A stretch of DNA of 64,000 nt. Source: Nocardioides malaquae. GTDB lineage: Bacteria > Actinomycetota > Actinomycetes > Propionibacteriales > Nocardioidaceae. The position numbers and the translations under genes are program-made. The stretch lies in assembly GCF_015070385.1 (NCBI RefSeq), contig NZ_JADCSA010000015.1, forward strand, positions 1 to 64,000, read 5' to 3'. Of the stretch, positions 1 to 7,370 are shown in pieces. The notes under the pieces are model-generated. The model was not told the origin of the DNA. It worked only from the letters and a program-made list of their open reading frames with translations, and made no database searches. Position 1 is the stretch's first letter, and each line of letters opens with the position of its first letter.

Positions 1-901
1 GGTCGGGGTCGATCAGTCTGGTCTTGATGGCCCATCCGAGGAATCGGCTGGCGATCCCGCGTGTGGTGGTTCCGCCGGCCTGCCAGGCGTCGAGGTCGCC
101 TTGGGTGAGGTCTTCGAGGCGGACTCCGCGTGCACGGAGCCAGGTCACGAAGTCGATGGCGACGGTGACGGTTTGCTTGGACCGGAGGAAGGTGCCGCGG
201 CTGGTGCCGTCGGCCTCGTTCATCCGGCGCAGGATGTGCCAGCGGATGAAGCGGGTGATGACCTCACGGTCGTCTGGGTGGGCGAGTCGTTCGATGGCAC
301 CGGGAGCCCAGTCGTTGAAGCGGTCAAGGTAGAGGTCCTTGCGGGGGAGCGCACCGTGTTCGACCAGGAGCCCGCGAACGTAGTCGCGCGTCCGGGAGGG
401 CGGCAGCGAGTCCAGCAGCTCGTGGGTGACGTTGCGGTGGCCGCGGACCTGTTCGAAGAACGCGCGCACGTGGGTTTGCTTGATCCAGGTCAGGCCGCTG
501 TTGGCTCGCTTCATGTTCTTCATGGCTTCGCTGATGGCGACGAGCTCGGGTGCGGTCTGCCCGGTGACCGGGTCGGCCAGCATCGAGTCCACAACGAGGT
601 TCAGCTCGCAGTGCATGCAGCGTCCACCGCGATAGAGCTCGGCTTCGGCGCCACACGCGACACAGTCGATGTTGAGGGTGACACCTGAGCAGGTCCGGCA
701 GGTGGGCCTGCCGTCAGTCCGTCCGGGGAGAACACCCTCGTGGCCGCAAGCGCATCGGCCGCGGTGGCGCTTGGCGGCCTGGTAGCAGTAGCCACAGATC
801 CGCCCATCGGGCCACCATGCGGAGGTCGGGTGGTGCTCGTTGCAGCGCGCGCACGGATCCGGCCAGGCGGCTGGGTCGCCTGGCTTCCTGGGACGCGCCA
901 T
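1..901 (-). CDS. Zinc-ribbon protein with integrase-like C-terminus, left copy (partial, runs off the window)
   Basis: This is the third gene of the left recombination triad; its C-terminal part lies beyond base 1, so about 300 residues are visible. The ATG at 901 shares one base with the stop of the HTH gene upstream (TGATG), which fixes the start and implies coupled translation. The first ~110 residues hold cysteine pairs (CARC, CGYC, a CAC variant, CRTC, CVAC, CMHC), enough for three zinc ribbons, separated by a WPDGR motif. After this comes an alpha-helical region resembling the core-binding domain of tyrosine recombinases. It is a clear homologue of the gene at 4299-5801, with the same cysteine spacing and a shared 'R-K-D-L-Y-L-x-R-F' style segment. 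The whole-protein function is not established. A role as a DNA-binding subunit of the adjacent recombinase is inference from the conserved gene order. Confidence 0.7.
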   Translation of the reverse strand, partial: MARPRKPGDPAAWPDPCARCNEHHPTSAWWPDGRICGYCYQAAKRHRGRCACGHEGVLPGRTDGRPTCRTCSGVTLNIDCVACGAEAELYRGGRCMHCELNLVVDSMLADPVTGQTAPELVAISEAMKNMKRANSGLTWIKQTHVRAFFEQVRGHRNVTHELLDSLPPSRTRDYVRGLLVEHGALPRKDLYLDRFNDWAPGAIERLAHPDDREVITRFIRWHILRRMNEADGTSRGTFLRSKQTVTVAIDFVTWLRARGVRLEDLTQGDLDAWQAGGTTTRGIASRFLGWAIKTRLIDPD

Positions 902-1254
902 CAGTCGTCGGACTCGTCAGGAACGACGCGGACCCGTCGGGCGACGGGACTACCGGGCTTGATGCCGAGGTCCTCGGGCCGCTTGGGAGCGTTGGCCGTG
1001 GCAGCGGCGCGCATTTCGACGTAGGGCTCGAAGAGGTCGTTCGGGGTGCAGTCGAAGATGTCACATAGGGCTGCGAAGGTGCGTGCGGGAATCCGGTCGG
1101 GAGCCTGGGTGACGAGTCGATGCACCTGGGCGTTGGACAGGTTCACGCCACGCGACTTGAGTAGCGGGATGAGCTCGGTGGTCTTCCAGAGGTTGTGCTC
1201 GGCCATCACCTGGCGCAGACGCCAGTGGTAGCCGACGCGTCGTTGCTCAGCCAT
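901..1254 (-). CDS. XRE-family helix-turn-helix protein, left triad
   Basis: A small (117 aa) DNA-binding protein with a Cro/C1-type HTH. It shows TTELIPLL, a second helix NLSNAQVHRLV and the typical ALCDIFDC-x-x-x-DLF C-terminal helix of XRE proteins. Its closest visible relative is the protein at 3952-4284, about half identical over the first 80 residues. The start at 1254 was chosen because it lines up with that homologue and overlaps the recombinase stop by 8 bases; an ATG at 1266 is also possible. It sits between the recombinase and the zinc-ribbon gene in one operon. Likely roles are autoregulation of the triad or directing the recombinase to its site, as a small accessory protein does in Tn554-type elements. 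That comparison is inference. Confidence 0.82.
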   Translation of the reverse strand: MAEQRRVGYHWRLRQVMAEHNLWKTTELIPLLKSRGVNLSNAQVHRLVTQAPDRIPARTFAALCDIFDCTPNDLFEPYVEMRAAATANAPKRPEDLGIKPGSPVARRVRVVPDESDD

Positions 1255-2377
1255 CGTGACCACCATCCTGGTTGTCGAGTCGTAGGCGCCGGTTGATCAT
1301 CTGCTGGATCGTCTTCTGTTTGAAGTCCGAGGACACCGATGTGTACAGCGACGTGGTCGAGGCGTGTTGGTGCCCGACCTGCTGCTGGACGAAGAACGGG
1401 TCGTAGTCGGCTTCGATCAGGTGCGTCACGTAGGAGTGGCGCAGACAGTGCAGCGTGAGCTCCTGCGGAAGGCCGGCTTGCTCGCGTGCGCGGGCGAAGG
1501 CGCGTTCGAAGGTTCGCAGGCTCGCGGCGCCGGCCCGTTCCGAGGGCCAGAGACACCGGGACCGGTCGGCGGTCGGGAAGAGCGCGCGGCCGGCCGGGGA
1601 GAGCCAATGCTGGAGAAGGTCGACCACCCAGTCGAACTCCGGTGTGGTGAGAACGGTGCGCCGTCGTGGCCCGGAGCCCCGCATGCCCTTGGCCCAGCGC
1701 ACCTGCACGGCCCCGAAGTTCCGGTACGCCGGGACCTTTGGGTTGGGGCCGAAGTCGACGTACTCCAACTTGGTCAGTTCGCGTCGTCGGAGCCCGTATG
1801 CGTAGGCGACCTTCAGCGCGGTCGAGTCACGCAGCGCCGGCAGCCACCGTTTGGTGCCCTTGGCGTACTCGGCGTCGACGAAGTCATCGGCGGCGTCGAA
1901 CAGGCTCTGCATCTCGGGGCGGGTCAGGGCCCGTCGCCCGGTGGGCACGTCGTCGTCGGTGCTGTGACGTGGACTGTTCCAGTCGAAGACGATCTGCGCC
2001 GGGATGTCATCGAACACTCGGTCGCAGAACGCCACCCAGCCGTACCGGGTATCGCTGACATAACGCGTGAACGCACGGATCGCCGTGGTGTAGGAACGCA
2101 GCGTCGAGACCTTCAGCGGCGGCTCACCGGTGCGTAGGTCGGCGAGGAACTCCTCGAAGTGATGAGCCAGCCAGGTCCACGGGTACTCGTTGGTGTGCTC
2201 CTGGAATCGCGTCACAATCCGGGACGAGGTCTTGATGTGGGCCGTCGTCAGGCCGCGTGCCAGCTGCTGCGCACGCCAGCCATCCAGCATCGCTTCGAAC
2301 ACACGGTCATCAGCCCGCAGCAGCCCGATCGAGTCGTCAACCAGATAGTCGGGGATCCGTCCCGGCACAAGCTCCAT
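1247..2377 (-). CDS. Tyrosine-type site-specific recombinase, left triad
   Basis: A 376-aa phage-integrase-family recombinase that would cut and rejoin DNA through a 3'-phosphotyrosine. The N-terminal SAM-like core-binding domain spans roughly residues 25-125. The catalytic domain spans roughly 150-365 and has a complete active-site set: Arg197 in YGLRRREL, Lys230 in WAKGM, His310 and Arg313 in HCLRHSY, His336 in VGHQH and the nucleophile Tyr345 in TSLY. The start at 2377 (MELVPG) was chosen because residues encoded further upstream are not recombinase-like and the right-hand homologue begins at the equivalent point; no good Shine-Dalgarno is visible. The gene is first in an operon with the HTH and zinc-ribbon genes and points away from the second triad. 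Its substrate site is unknown. The intact catalytic residues suggest it is active. Confidence 0.88.
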   Translation of the reverse strand: MELVPGRIPDYLVDDSIGLLRADDRVFEAMLDGWRAQQLARGLTTAHIKTSSRIVTRFQEHTNEYPWTWLAHHFEEFLADLRTGEPPLKVSTLRSYTTAIRAFTRYVSDTRYGWVAFCDRVFDDIPAQIVFDWNSPRHSTDDDVPTGRRALTRPEMQSLFDAADDFVDAEYAKGTKRWLPALRDSTALKVAYAYGLRRRELTKLEYVDFGPNPKVPAYRNFGAVQVRWAKGMRGSGPRRRTVLTTPEFDWVVDLLQHWLSPAGRALFPTADRSRCLWPSERAGAASLRTFERAFARAREQAGLPQELTLHCLRHSYVTHLIEADYDPFFVQQQVGHQHASTTSLYTSVSSDFKQKTIQQMINRRLRLDNQDGGHDG

Positions 2378-2430
2378 GTTGCAGACCGTACGCGAGAAAC
2401 TCGCATTAAACGAGAGGCAACCCTGTTGAG

Positions 2431-2755
2431 CAGGCGTTATGCGGCTACTCAAGCGCACATCCGAGCCTGGCCCGAGTAGAGCAATCCACGCCGCGGCCTG
2501 CGGAAACACCGCAATGCGGGTGCGCGACGAGCTCTCTCATCTGTTTGAACTCGTCGTACTTTTGCTCCGATAATCTACATTATGTCAGTTACTAGTCTGC
2601 GTATTGCATCGGATGAATCAATCGCGGGCGGCTATCCCGCTGCCCCGCTGGCAGGACTGAACCCAGCTCTGACCCGCGGAAACGCAGCACCGAACGTCGT
2701 CGTAACGGCGTCAAACCGTGCGTGGCGGCGGAACGATCAGGCGTTGCGCGGCCAC
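2431..2755 (+). repeat. Degenerate 18-bp direct repeat pair (2431-2448 and 2738-2755)
   Basis: CAGGCGTTATGCGGCTAC at 2431-2448 and CAGGCGTTGCGCGGCCAC at 2738-2755 match at 15 of 18 positions in the same orientation. All three differences are transitions. They lie near either end of the spacer between the two recombinase operons. They may be binding sites for the recombinases or their HTH partners, or traces of duplication when the second triad arose. Confidence 0.45.
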
Positions 2756-2787
2756 CGCGACACGCCCTTGACCTGCGTAAACACAGA
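2497..2787 (+). repeat. Three copies of a CYGCGKAAAC motif (about 2497, 2673, 2771)
   Basis: CCTGCGGAAACACCGCA (2497-2513), CCCGCGGAAACGCAGCA (2673-2689) and CCTGCGTAAACACAGA (2772-2787) share the core C-Y-G-C-G-K-A-A-A-C, all on the plus strand. They sit only in the spacer between the divergent recombinase operons. Spacing is irregular (about 176 and 99 bases). A binding site for the HTH proteins or a recombinase arm site is plausible but unproven. Confidence 0.42.
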
Positions 2788-2848
2788 TGGCGTCTCATCG
2801 GATGCATCATGGAATCACTGGATGAAACCAGATTCTCGGGAGGATCCG

Positions 2849-3955
2849 ATGCAGGTTGATGGCTCCGGACGGGTCCGCCTGGTCGAGTCGGTGCCGGTCC
2901 TCCGGCCCGACGAGCAGGTGCTCCAGAAGATGCTCGAGGGCTGGCGAAACCAGCAGCTGTCACGCAACCTGCAGTTCGCGACCATCGACCAGCGGCTACG
3001 GGTGGTGGAGCGCTTCATCAGCCACGTCAACGAAGACCCGTGGAACTGGACGCCCGCGCTCGTCGAGGAGTTCTCGGCGGACCTACGCACCCAGAAGCAC
3101 GTTGCCCACTCGACGCTGCGCGGCTATCACTCCGCGTTGCGTGCCTTCACCAGCTACATCAGCAATTCCGACTACGGGTTCGACGTCGTGTGCGAGCGGT
3201 TCTTCGGCACCCACCCGGCGCAGGTGTTCTTCGACTGGAACACCGCTCCCCACGTCCAGGAGTACGACGGACGCCCGAAGAAGCGTCCGTACACCCGTGA
3301 GGAGATCAGTCAACTCTTCGACCACGCCGACGACGAGGTTGAACGGATCGGCAAGTCGGGCCGCAAGGGCTGGCAGGCCGCGTACCGGGACGCGGTCATG
3401 ATGAAGATCGCGTACGGCTACGGGCTCCGGTTCAACGAGTTGAGGCACCTACAAACGGTCGACTTCGCCCGCAACCCACACGCCCGAGAGTTCGGCGCGT
3501 TCGGCGTCTGCAAGGTTCGCTACGGCAAGGCGAAGCGGTCCTCGCCGCACAAGCCGCGGAGCGTTCTCACTGTCTGGCGGTGGACGCCCGGCATCATCGA
3601 GGACTGGCTCGCCAACGGCCGCGGTGATCCGGGCACCCTGGACCTCTTCCCTAGCGAACGCGGCGGACTGGTCGTCGAGTCGACTCTGATCCGACGGGTC
3701 CGGCGCTACTGCGAGGAGTTGGGATTCTCCGATGGGCTCGATCTCCACTCGTTCCGTCGTTCGTACGCCACTCACCTGCTCGAAGCTGGATGGGACCCGC
3801 GGTTCGTGCAGGACCAGATGGGCCATGAGCACGGGGCGACAACCGGCATCTATCACTTCGTGTCCGACGAGTTCAGGCGCTCCACGCTCAGGAGCGCCTT
3901 GGACCGTACGGTGAAGGAAGCCATGGCCCGCAAGACCGAGGACGGAACATCATGA
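2849..3955 (+). CDS. Tyrosine-type site-specific recombinase, right triad
   Basis: A 368-aa recombinase homologous to the protein at 1247-2377. The core-binding domain covers about residues 20-120 and the catalytic domain about 145-350. All catalytic positions are present: Arg194 (YGLRFNEL), Lys227 (YGKAK), His300 and Arg303 (HSFRRSY), His326 (MGHEH) and the nucleophile Tyr335 (GIYHF). The start at 2849 is supported by a GGGAGGA ribosome site six bases upstream; the frame stays open to 2582 but that extension resembles nothing. The stop overlaps the next gene by four bases (ATGA). Shared gene order and clear protein similarity to the left triad indicate duplication or two related insertions. 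Divergence is large enough that the duplication is not recent. Confidence 0.9.
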   Translation: MQVDGSGRVRLVESVPVLRPDEQVLQKMLEGWRNQQLSRNLQFATIDQRLRVVERFISHVNEDPWNWTPALVEEFSADLRTQKHVAHSTLRGYHSALRAFTSYISNSDYGFDVVCERFFGTHPAQVFFDWNTAPHVQEYDGRPKKRPYTREEISQLFDHADDEVERIGKSGRKGWQAAYRDAVMMKIAYGYGLRFNELRHLQTVDFARNPHAREFGAFGVCKVRYGKAKRSSPHKPRSVLTVWRWTPGIIEDWLANGRGDPGTLDLFPSERGGLVVESTLIRRVRRYCEELGFSDGLDLHSFRRSYATHLLEAGWDPRFVQDQMGHEHGATTGIYHFVSDEFRRSTLRSALDRTVKEAMARKTEDGTS

Positions 3956-4284
3956 AGCGCAAGGTCGACTACACGTGGCGCCTGGCCGAGCTGATGGCCG
4001 CCCGGGGCCTGCACAACACCACGGATCTCATTCCCCTGCTGGCCGAGCGCGACATCAATCTGTCTCGACCGCAGGTGTACCGGCTGGTGAACCAGCGGCC
4101 GGAGCGCGTCTCCCTGATGTTGATCGCGGCGCTGTGCGACATCTTCGAGTGCGAGTCGACGGACCTGTTCACGACGACGGCGACGGATGTACGCGTGCGC
4201 AAGACGGGCACCGCTTCCCCGCCGAACGTCGTCTCGCTCGACCGCAGCGTGCGGCCGCGGCGCGCAAACATCCTCGACGAGTAG
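3952..4284 (+). CDS. XRE-family helix-turn-helix protein, right triad
   Basis: A 110-aa protein with a Cro/C1-type HTH (TTDLIPLL, NLSRPQVYRLV, AALCDIFEC-x-x-TDLF) and a short basic tail. The ATG overlaps the recombinase stop (ATGA), so the two are probably translated together. It is the counterpart of 901-1254. Known XRE proteins act as repressors or as DNA-bending accessory factors, and either job would fit a gene wedged between a recombinase and its presumed partner protein. Target sites are not known; the repeats at 2431-2787 are candidates. Confidence 0.85.
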   Translation: MKRKVDYTWRLAELMAARGLHNTTDLIPLLAERDINLSRPQVYRLVNQRPERVSLMLIAALCDIFECESTDLFTTTATDVRVRKTGTASPPNVVSLDRSVRPRRANILDE

Positions 4285-4298
4285 CGCCAGGAGCATCG

Positions 4299-5801
4299 AT
4301 GGATCCGAAGCCGACGGGCCTCTCCCCTCGCTCGACCGTCCAAGGCCGTCCGCGCGCGACGAGCACTCGCGACGATCCGTGTGCTCGCTGCGGCCGGAAC
4401 ATCCCCAGACTCGCAGCCAACTGGCCAGAAGGCCGACTCTGCAACATCTGCTACTACGACGCCGTGCACACCCGCGGAACCTGCCCAGAGTGCCTCCAGG
4501 ATCGGCTCCTGCCGGGCCTGCGCGCCACCGATCGCCAGCCGATCTGCTCGACATGCGCTGAGATCCCCGTCGACTTCCACTGCGAGCGCTGCGACGTCGA
4601 AGCAGCGCGACATCGCGGACGGCTCTGCGTCCGCTGCGCACTCCGCGACGACCTCCACGGGCTGCTCGGTGGCGTGCCAAGCGATCCCGCACTGCTCGGC
4701 CTGGTCGATGCTCTCTGCGCGTCGGACAGGCCCGAGTCGATCCTCGTTTGGAAGCGGTCGGCCAAGGTCCAGGAGCTGCTTCGCGGGCTCGGTAACGGCG
4801 CCATCGCCGCGTCGCACGAGGGTCTCGACTCCGTGCCCGGCAAGCCCGCCGAGCATCTCCGGGCACTGATGCAGCACCACGGCCTACTCCCCCCTCGCGA
4901 CCCCTACCTGCCGCGCTTCGAGAACTGGATCGAAGCCAAGCTCGACGGACTCCCCGACGAGGTACGGCAGCCGGTTCAGCACTTCGCCACGTGGCACCAC
5001 CTGCGGCGCATCCGCGCCAAGGCCGGGGCTGGCGCACCCACTCGCGCGCCAATCCACTCCGCGAAGCAGGAGATCACCGAAACAGTGAAGTTCCTCGTGT
5101 GGCTCCACGAGACGTATCAGCGCACCGCGGCCACCTGCACTCAGCAGGACGTCGACGAGTGGCTCGCCGCCGGACCGACGACGCGCAGTGCGATCAGAAC
5201 GTTCTTCGTGGTCGCGAAGCAGGCGCGTCTCAACACGGCGGTGACTGTTCAGCACCGATCCGCGAAGAGCAGCCCATCTCTCAGTCAGGATCAACGGCTC
5301 GCCTGGATCCACGAGCTCCTCACGGGCACCAGCGAGTCACTCCCCTACCGCGTCGCCGGGATGCTCCTGTTGCTCTACGCCCAGCCGCTGGTCAAGGTCG
5401 TCACCTTTCCGACCAGCATCGTCGACGACGCCGACTCTGGGATGAGCATCGTTCTCGGCACGCATCCGACCGATGTTCCCGAGCCGTTCGCCTCGCTCAT
5501 CAGGGAGCACCTTGCCGCACGGCCGAACCTACGCACGGGCGCCGGATCCGACAGCCCGTGGCTTTTTCCAAGCACGCTGGCGGGGCGGCATCTGCATCCC
5601 AACACCGTCATGGACCGGCTCCGCGACCTGGGCGTCAACCTCCTCGGTGCCCGCAACCGTGCCATCGGTGAGCTCGTCCTTGAATGCCCGCCCTCCCTGG
5701 TGGCAGAGGCGCTCGGTTACAGCGCCCAGGTCGCGTTCCTCCACGCCGACAAGGCGGGCGAGCCGTGGGCCCGGTACGCCGGCCGATCCATTAAGACCTA
5801 G
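4299..5801 (+). CDS. Zinc-ribbon / catalytically degenerate tyrosine-recombinase-like protein, right triad
   Basis: A 500-aa protein, complete here. A ribosome site (AGGAG) lies just upstream of the ATG at 4299, 14 bases after the HTH stop. Six CxxC pairs (Cys28/31, 48/51, 62/65, 83/86, 95/98, 110/113) can form three zinc ribbons. Residues from about 250 on follow the two-domain layout of a tyrosine recombinase: a core-binding helix bundle, then a catalytic-like domain ending in LVAEALGY and WARYAG. The catalytic signature is missing. The box-I arginine position reads AQPLVKVV, and the HxxR box is replaced by ARNRAIGEL. It therefore probably binds DNA or the active recombinase without cleaving. 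Similar 'ARNxA' integrase-like proteins are common in Actinobacteria but unassigned. It may act as a targeting or architectural subunit (inference). Confidence 0.75.
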   Translation: MDPKPTGLSPRSTVQGRPRATSTRDDPCARCGRNIPRLAANWPEGRLCNICYYDAVHTRGTCPECLQDRLLPGLRATDRQPICSTCAEIPVDFHCERCDVEAARHRGRLCVRCALRDDLHGLLGGVPSDPALLGLVDALCASDRPESILVWKRSAKVQELLRGLGNGAIAASHEGLDSVPGKPAEHLRALMQHHGLLPPRDPYLPRFENWIEAKLDGLPDEVRQPVQHFATWHHLRRIRAKAGAGAPTRAPIHSAKQEITETVKFLVWLHETYQRTAATCTQQDVDEWLAAGPTTRSAIRTFFVVAKQARLNTAVTVQHRSAKSSPSLSQDQRLAWIHELLTGTSESLPYRVAGMLLLLYAQPLVKVVTFPTSIVDDADSGMSIVLGTHPTDVPEPFASLIREHLAARPNLRTGAGSDSPWLFPSTLAGRHLHPNTVMDRLRDLGVNLLGARNRAIGELVLECPPSLVAEALGYSAQVAFLHADKAGEPWARYAGRSIKT

Positions 5802-5840
5802 TCTTCCCTACGCCGGACACCCCGCGGCGAATGGAGAGAC

Positions 5841-6347
5841 ATGTCCAATCTCGGTAGTGATCGTCTCGATCTCCGAAAGCGCGACTTAACGACCTCTGAC
5901 GGCAAGATCCTTCGCGAGGCTACTCTAGCCAATCTAAATTGGGCTGAGCCACGTTTTACCGTTTCTGACGTCACCTCGAATCCCGAGTTCTCCCATTACG
6001 TGAACCTCGACCCTTCTCGCGGTGACTTCGGGGTCGTGGCGGTTGACGAAGATAACCAATGGGTGGGCGTCGCCTGGGTGCTTTTCCTGCCATTAGACGA
6101 TCCGGGTTACGGATTCGTCGACGCTGACACCGGAGAGGTCAGCGTGAGCGTTATAAAGCATGCACGGCGCCGTGGTCTGGGTCGCGATCTGATGGTTCGC
6201 GCGATCGAGATGGCTCGTGATCGAGGACATCGTCGGCTTAGCCTCAGTGTTGAGTCGGACAACCCCGCCCTGGCGCTCTATCGCGACCTTGGGTTCGTCG
6301 ATGTCGACCCGGATCGGCTGCCTGGAACCATGCTGCTGACCTGGTGA
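5841..6347 (+). CDS. GNAT-family N-acetyltransferase
   Basis: A 168-aa acyl-CoA N-acyltransferase. The acetyl-CoA-binding motif A is visible as RRRGLGRDLM, followed by the motif B region NPALALYRDLGFVDV. The substrate is unknown; the family acetylates amines of antibiotics, proteins or small molecules. GGAGA lies four bases before the ATG at 5841. Base composition is lower in GC than the flanking genes, with codons such as TTA and AAT that are rare in the rest of the window, so foreign origin is likely. It is followed 21 bases later by a truncated LuxD-like gene, and the two probably formed one operon. Confidence 0.85.
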   Translation: MSNLGSDRLDLRKRDLTTSDGKILREATLANLNWAEPRFTVSDVTSNPEFSHYVNLDPSRGDFGVVAVDEDNQWVGVAWVLFLPLDDPGYGFVDADTGEVSVSVIKHARRRGLGRDLMVRAIEMARDRGHRRLSLSVESDNPALALYRDLGFVDVDPDRLPGTMLLTW

Positions 6348-6368
6348 AGAAGACGAGGAACCAAACAT

Positions 6369-6776
6369 ATGTATGACTCATTGGTTGAGCTTGACAACGC
6401 TCTCGGTAAAACTATTCGAATTACGATAGACGAGCCAACGAACGGGAGTTCGCGCGGCTCTGTGGTGCTGGCGCCTCCTTTCGGCGCGACGGCTCACAGC
6501 ATGTTCCCGTTTGCCTACGCTTTAGCCACGAACGGTTGTCGGGTCGCCCGAATCGATTTTACGGATCACGTAGGTCTGAGCGATGGAGAAGTCGCGGATG
6601 CTGCTTTGCCGACTATGCTGGACGATCTTCGGCTCACCCTCGATGCTTTCCCCGATGCCCGAGCTGGAACAGCGAGCCGTGACCACGTGGCGATGGTGGT
6701 CGACCGACGACCTCACAAGCGCGGAGGTACAGGTCTTCCCCGACAACCTGGTCGATCTCGTCCGACAGGCGTCTGA
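6369..6776 (+). pseudogene. Truncated LuxD-like acyltransferase / alpha-beta hydrolase
   Basis: The first ~95 residues match the N-terminal part of alpha/beta hydrolases of the LuxD (acyl-ACP thioesterase-like) type: VVLAPPFGATAHSM (oxyanion-hole region) and then DFTDHVGLSDGE. The catalytic serine elbow, acid and histidine expected in a ~280-residue protein are absent. After about base 6655 the reading frame passes into unrelated sequence that encodes a Nudix C-terminus in another frame. The gene is therefore cut at a junction and presumably inactive. A GAGGA ribosome site nine bases before the ATG shows it was once expressed. GC content is low, like the GNAT gene beside it. Confidence 0.72.
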
Positions 6777-6819
6777 GCTCGTTCGCACTGAGGCGGCCAA
6801 CCCGCCTGGCGAGCTGTAG
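6655..6819 (+). pseudogene. Nudix hydrolase C-terminal remnant
   Basis: In a frame different from the truncated hydrolase, the sequence encodes VTTWRWWSTDDL and then FPDNLVDLVRQA before a stop at 6817-6819. The RWWS-x-x-EL / FP-x-x-L pattern is the usual C-terminal end of actinobacterial Nudix (MutT-like) proteins. The Nudix box itself (GX5EX7REUXEEXGU) is missing. GC content and codon use return to the chromosomal norm here. This marks a junction near 6650 where island DNA replaced the 5' part of a resident gene. Confidence 0.6.
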
Positions 6820-6824
6820 TCGGG

Positions 6825-7370
6825 TCAGGCGGCAGGGTCGTTGAGGCGCAAGATCTGAAGGCGCTCGTCGGAGGTGAGGTCCGACTCCGCGAGGACCTTC
6901 TGGAGAACCGCAGACTTTCGGGCGATGTAGGTATCGATGTCCATGCCGGGCTCCGCTGCAAGCGCCAGCTTCACGGCCCCGTACTCGTCACGCAGATCTT
7001 CCCGCACACGAAGAACGTCGCGAACCGCGAGGTGGTTGCGGACGTTCAACGTGCCCGCCCGGCAGACATAGACGTTCCGCCGCGGGTTCGCATCGGGAGC
7101 ATGGAAGGCCTCCCGATCGACAACTCCCAGATCGCCGCGGTGAACGTACCCGGCCGAACCCAGGGCGGCGACCGCTGCCGACATCTCCGCTCCGTCGACG
7201 ATGACGTCGATATCGAGGATGGGCTTGGCCGCCAGTCCTGGCACTGAGGTTGAGCCCACGTGCTCGACTCGCGCGGTCGCCAGTCCAGCGAGAGCCTGCT
7301 TCAGGTCGCTTGCGACCAGCGCAAACTGCGCAGGCCACGATGGCGAGTACGGAACCACTTCGATAGGCAC
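6825..7370 (-). CDS. GrpB family protein (UPF0157)
   Basis: A 181-aa protein of the GrpB / UPF0157 family, which has a nucleotidyltransferase-like fold. Diagnostic segments are the N-terminal YSPSWP, then VEHVGSTSVPGLAAKPILDI, which carries the GS and D-x-D positions of the fold, and a basic NPRRNVYVC region followed by RNHLAVRD. The family role is poorly known; some fusions link it to dephospho-CoA kinase. It is cytosolic, with no signal or membrane segment. The ATG at 7370 gives the standard family N-terminus. It converges on the Nudix remnant with five bases between stops, so it is the first intact resident gene beside the island junction. Confidence 0.9.
   Translation of the reverse strand: MPIEVVPYSPSWPAQFALVASDLKQALAGLATARVEHVGSTSVPGLAAKPILDIDVIVDGAEMSAAVAALGSAGYVHRGDLGVVDREAFHAPDANPRRNVYVCRAGTLNVRNHLAVRDVLRVREDLRDEYGAVKLALAAEPGMDIDTYIARKSAVLQKVLAESDLTSDERLQILRLNDPAA

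Larger units (their letters stand above)
2378..2848. other. 471-bp spacer between divergent recombinase triads; candidate recombination/control region
   Basis: No convincing gene lies here. An open frame continues upstream of 2849 but has no recombinase-like content and lacks a ribosome site. The spacer must hold the promoters of both triads and is less GC-rich in its centre, with an AT-rich patch at about 2555-2600. It contains two families of degenerate direct repeats, listed separately, and two copies of CATCGGATG followed by a shared ATCA (around 2608 and 2797). Repeats of this kind next to an integrase gene often mark recombinase arm sites or operators of the linked regulator. That reading is inference. 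Confidence 0.5.

Noticed and set aside
2431-2448. Resemblance of GCGTTATGC to an integron attC-type site
   Set aside because: The core does not fit GTTRRRY, there is no paired inverse core or cassette array, and the linked recombinases are not of the integron type.
2582-2848. An 89-codon extension upstream of the right-hand recombinase start
   Set aside because: No homology, no ribosome site, and the true start at 2849 has a strong GGGAGGA site. The stretch is part of the repeat-bearing spacer.
1-5801. Calling the triads a recombinase-in-trio (RIT) element
   Set aside because: RIT elements encode three catalytically complete tyrosine recombinases in a row. Here each set has one active recombinase, one HTH and one zinc-ribbon protein without catalytic residues.
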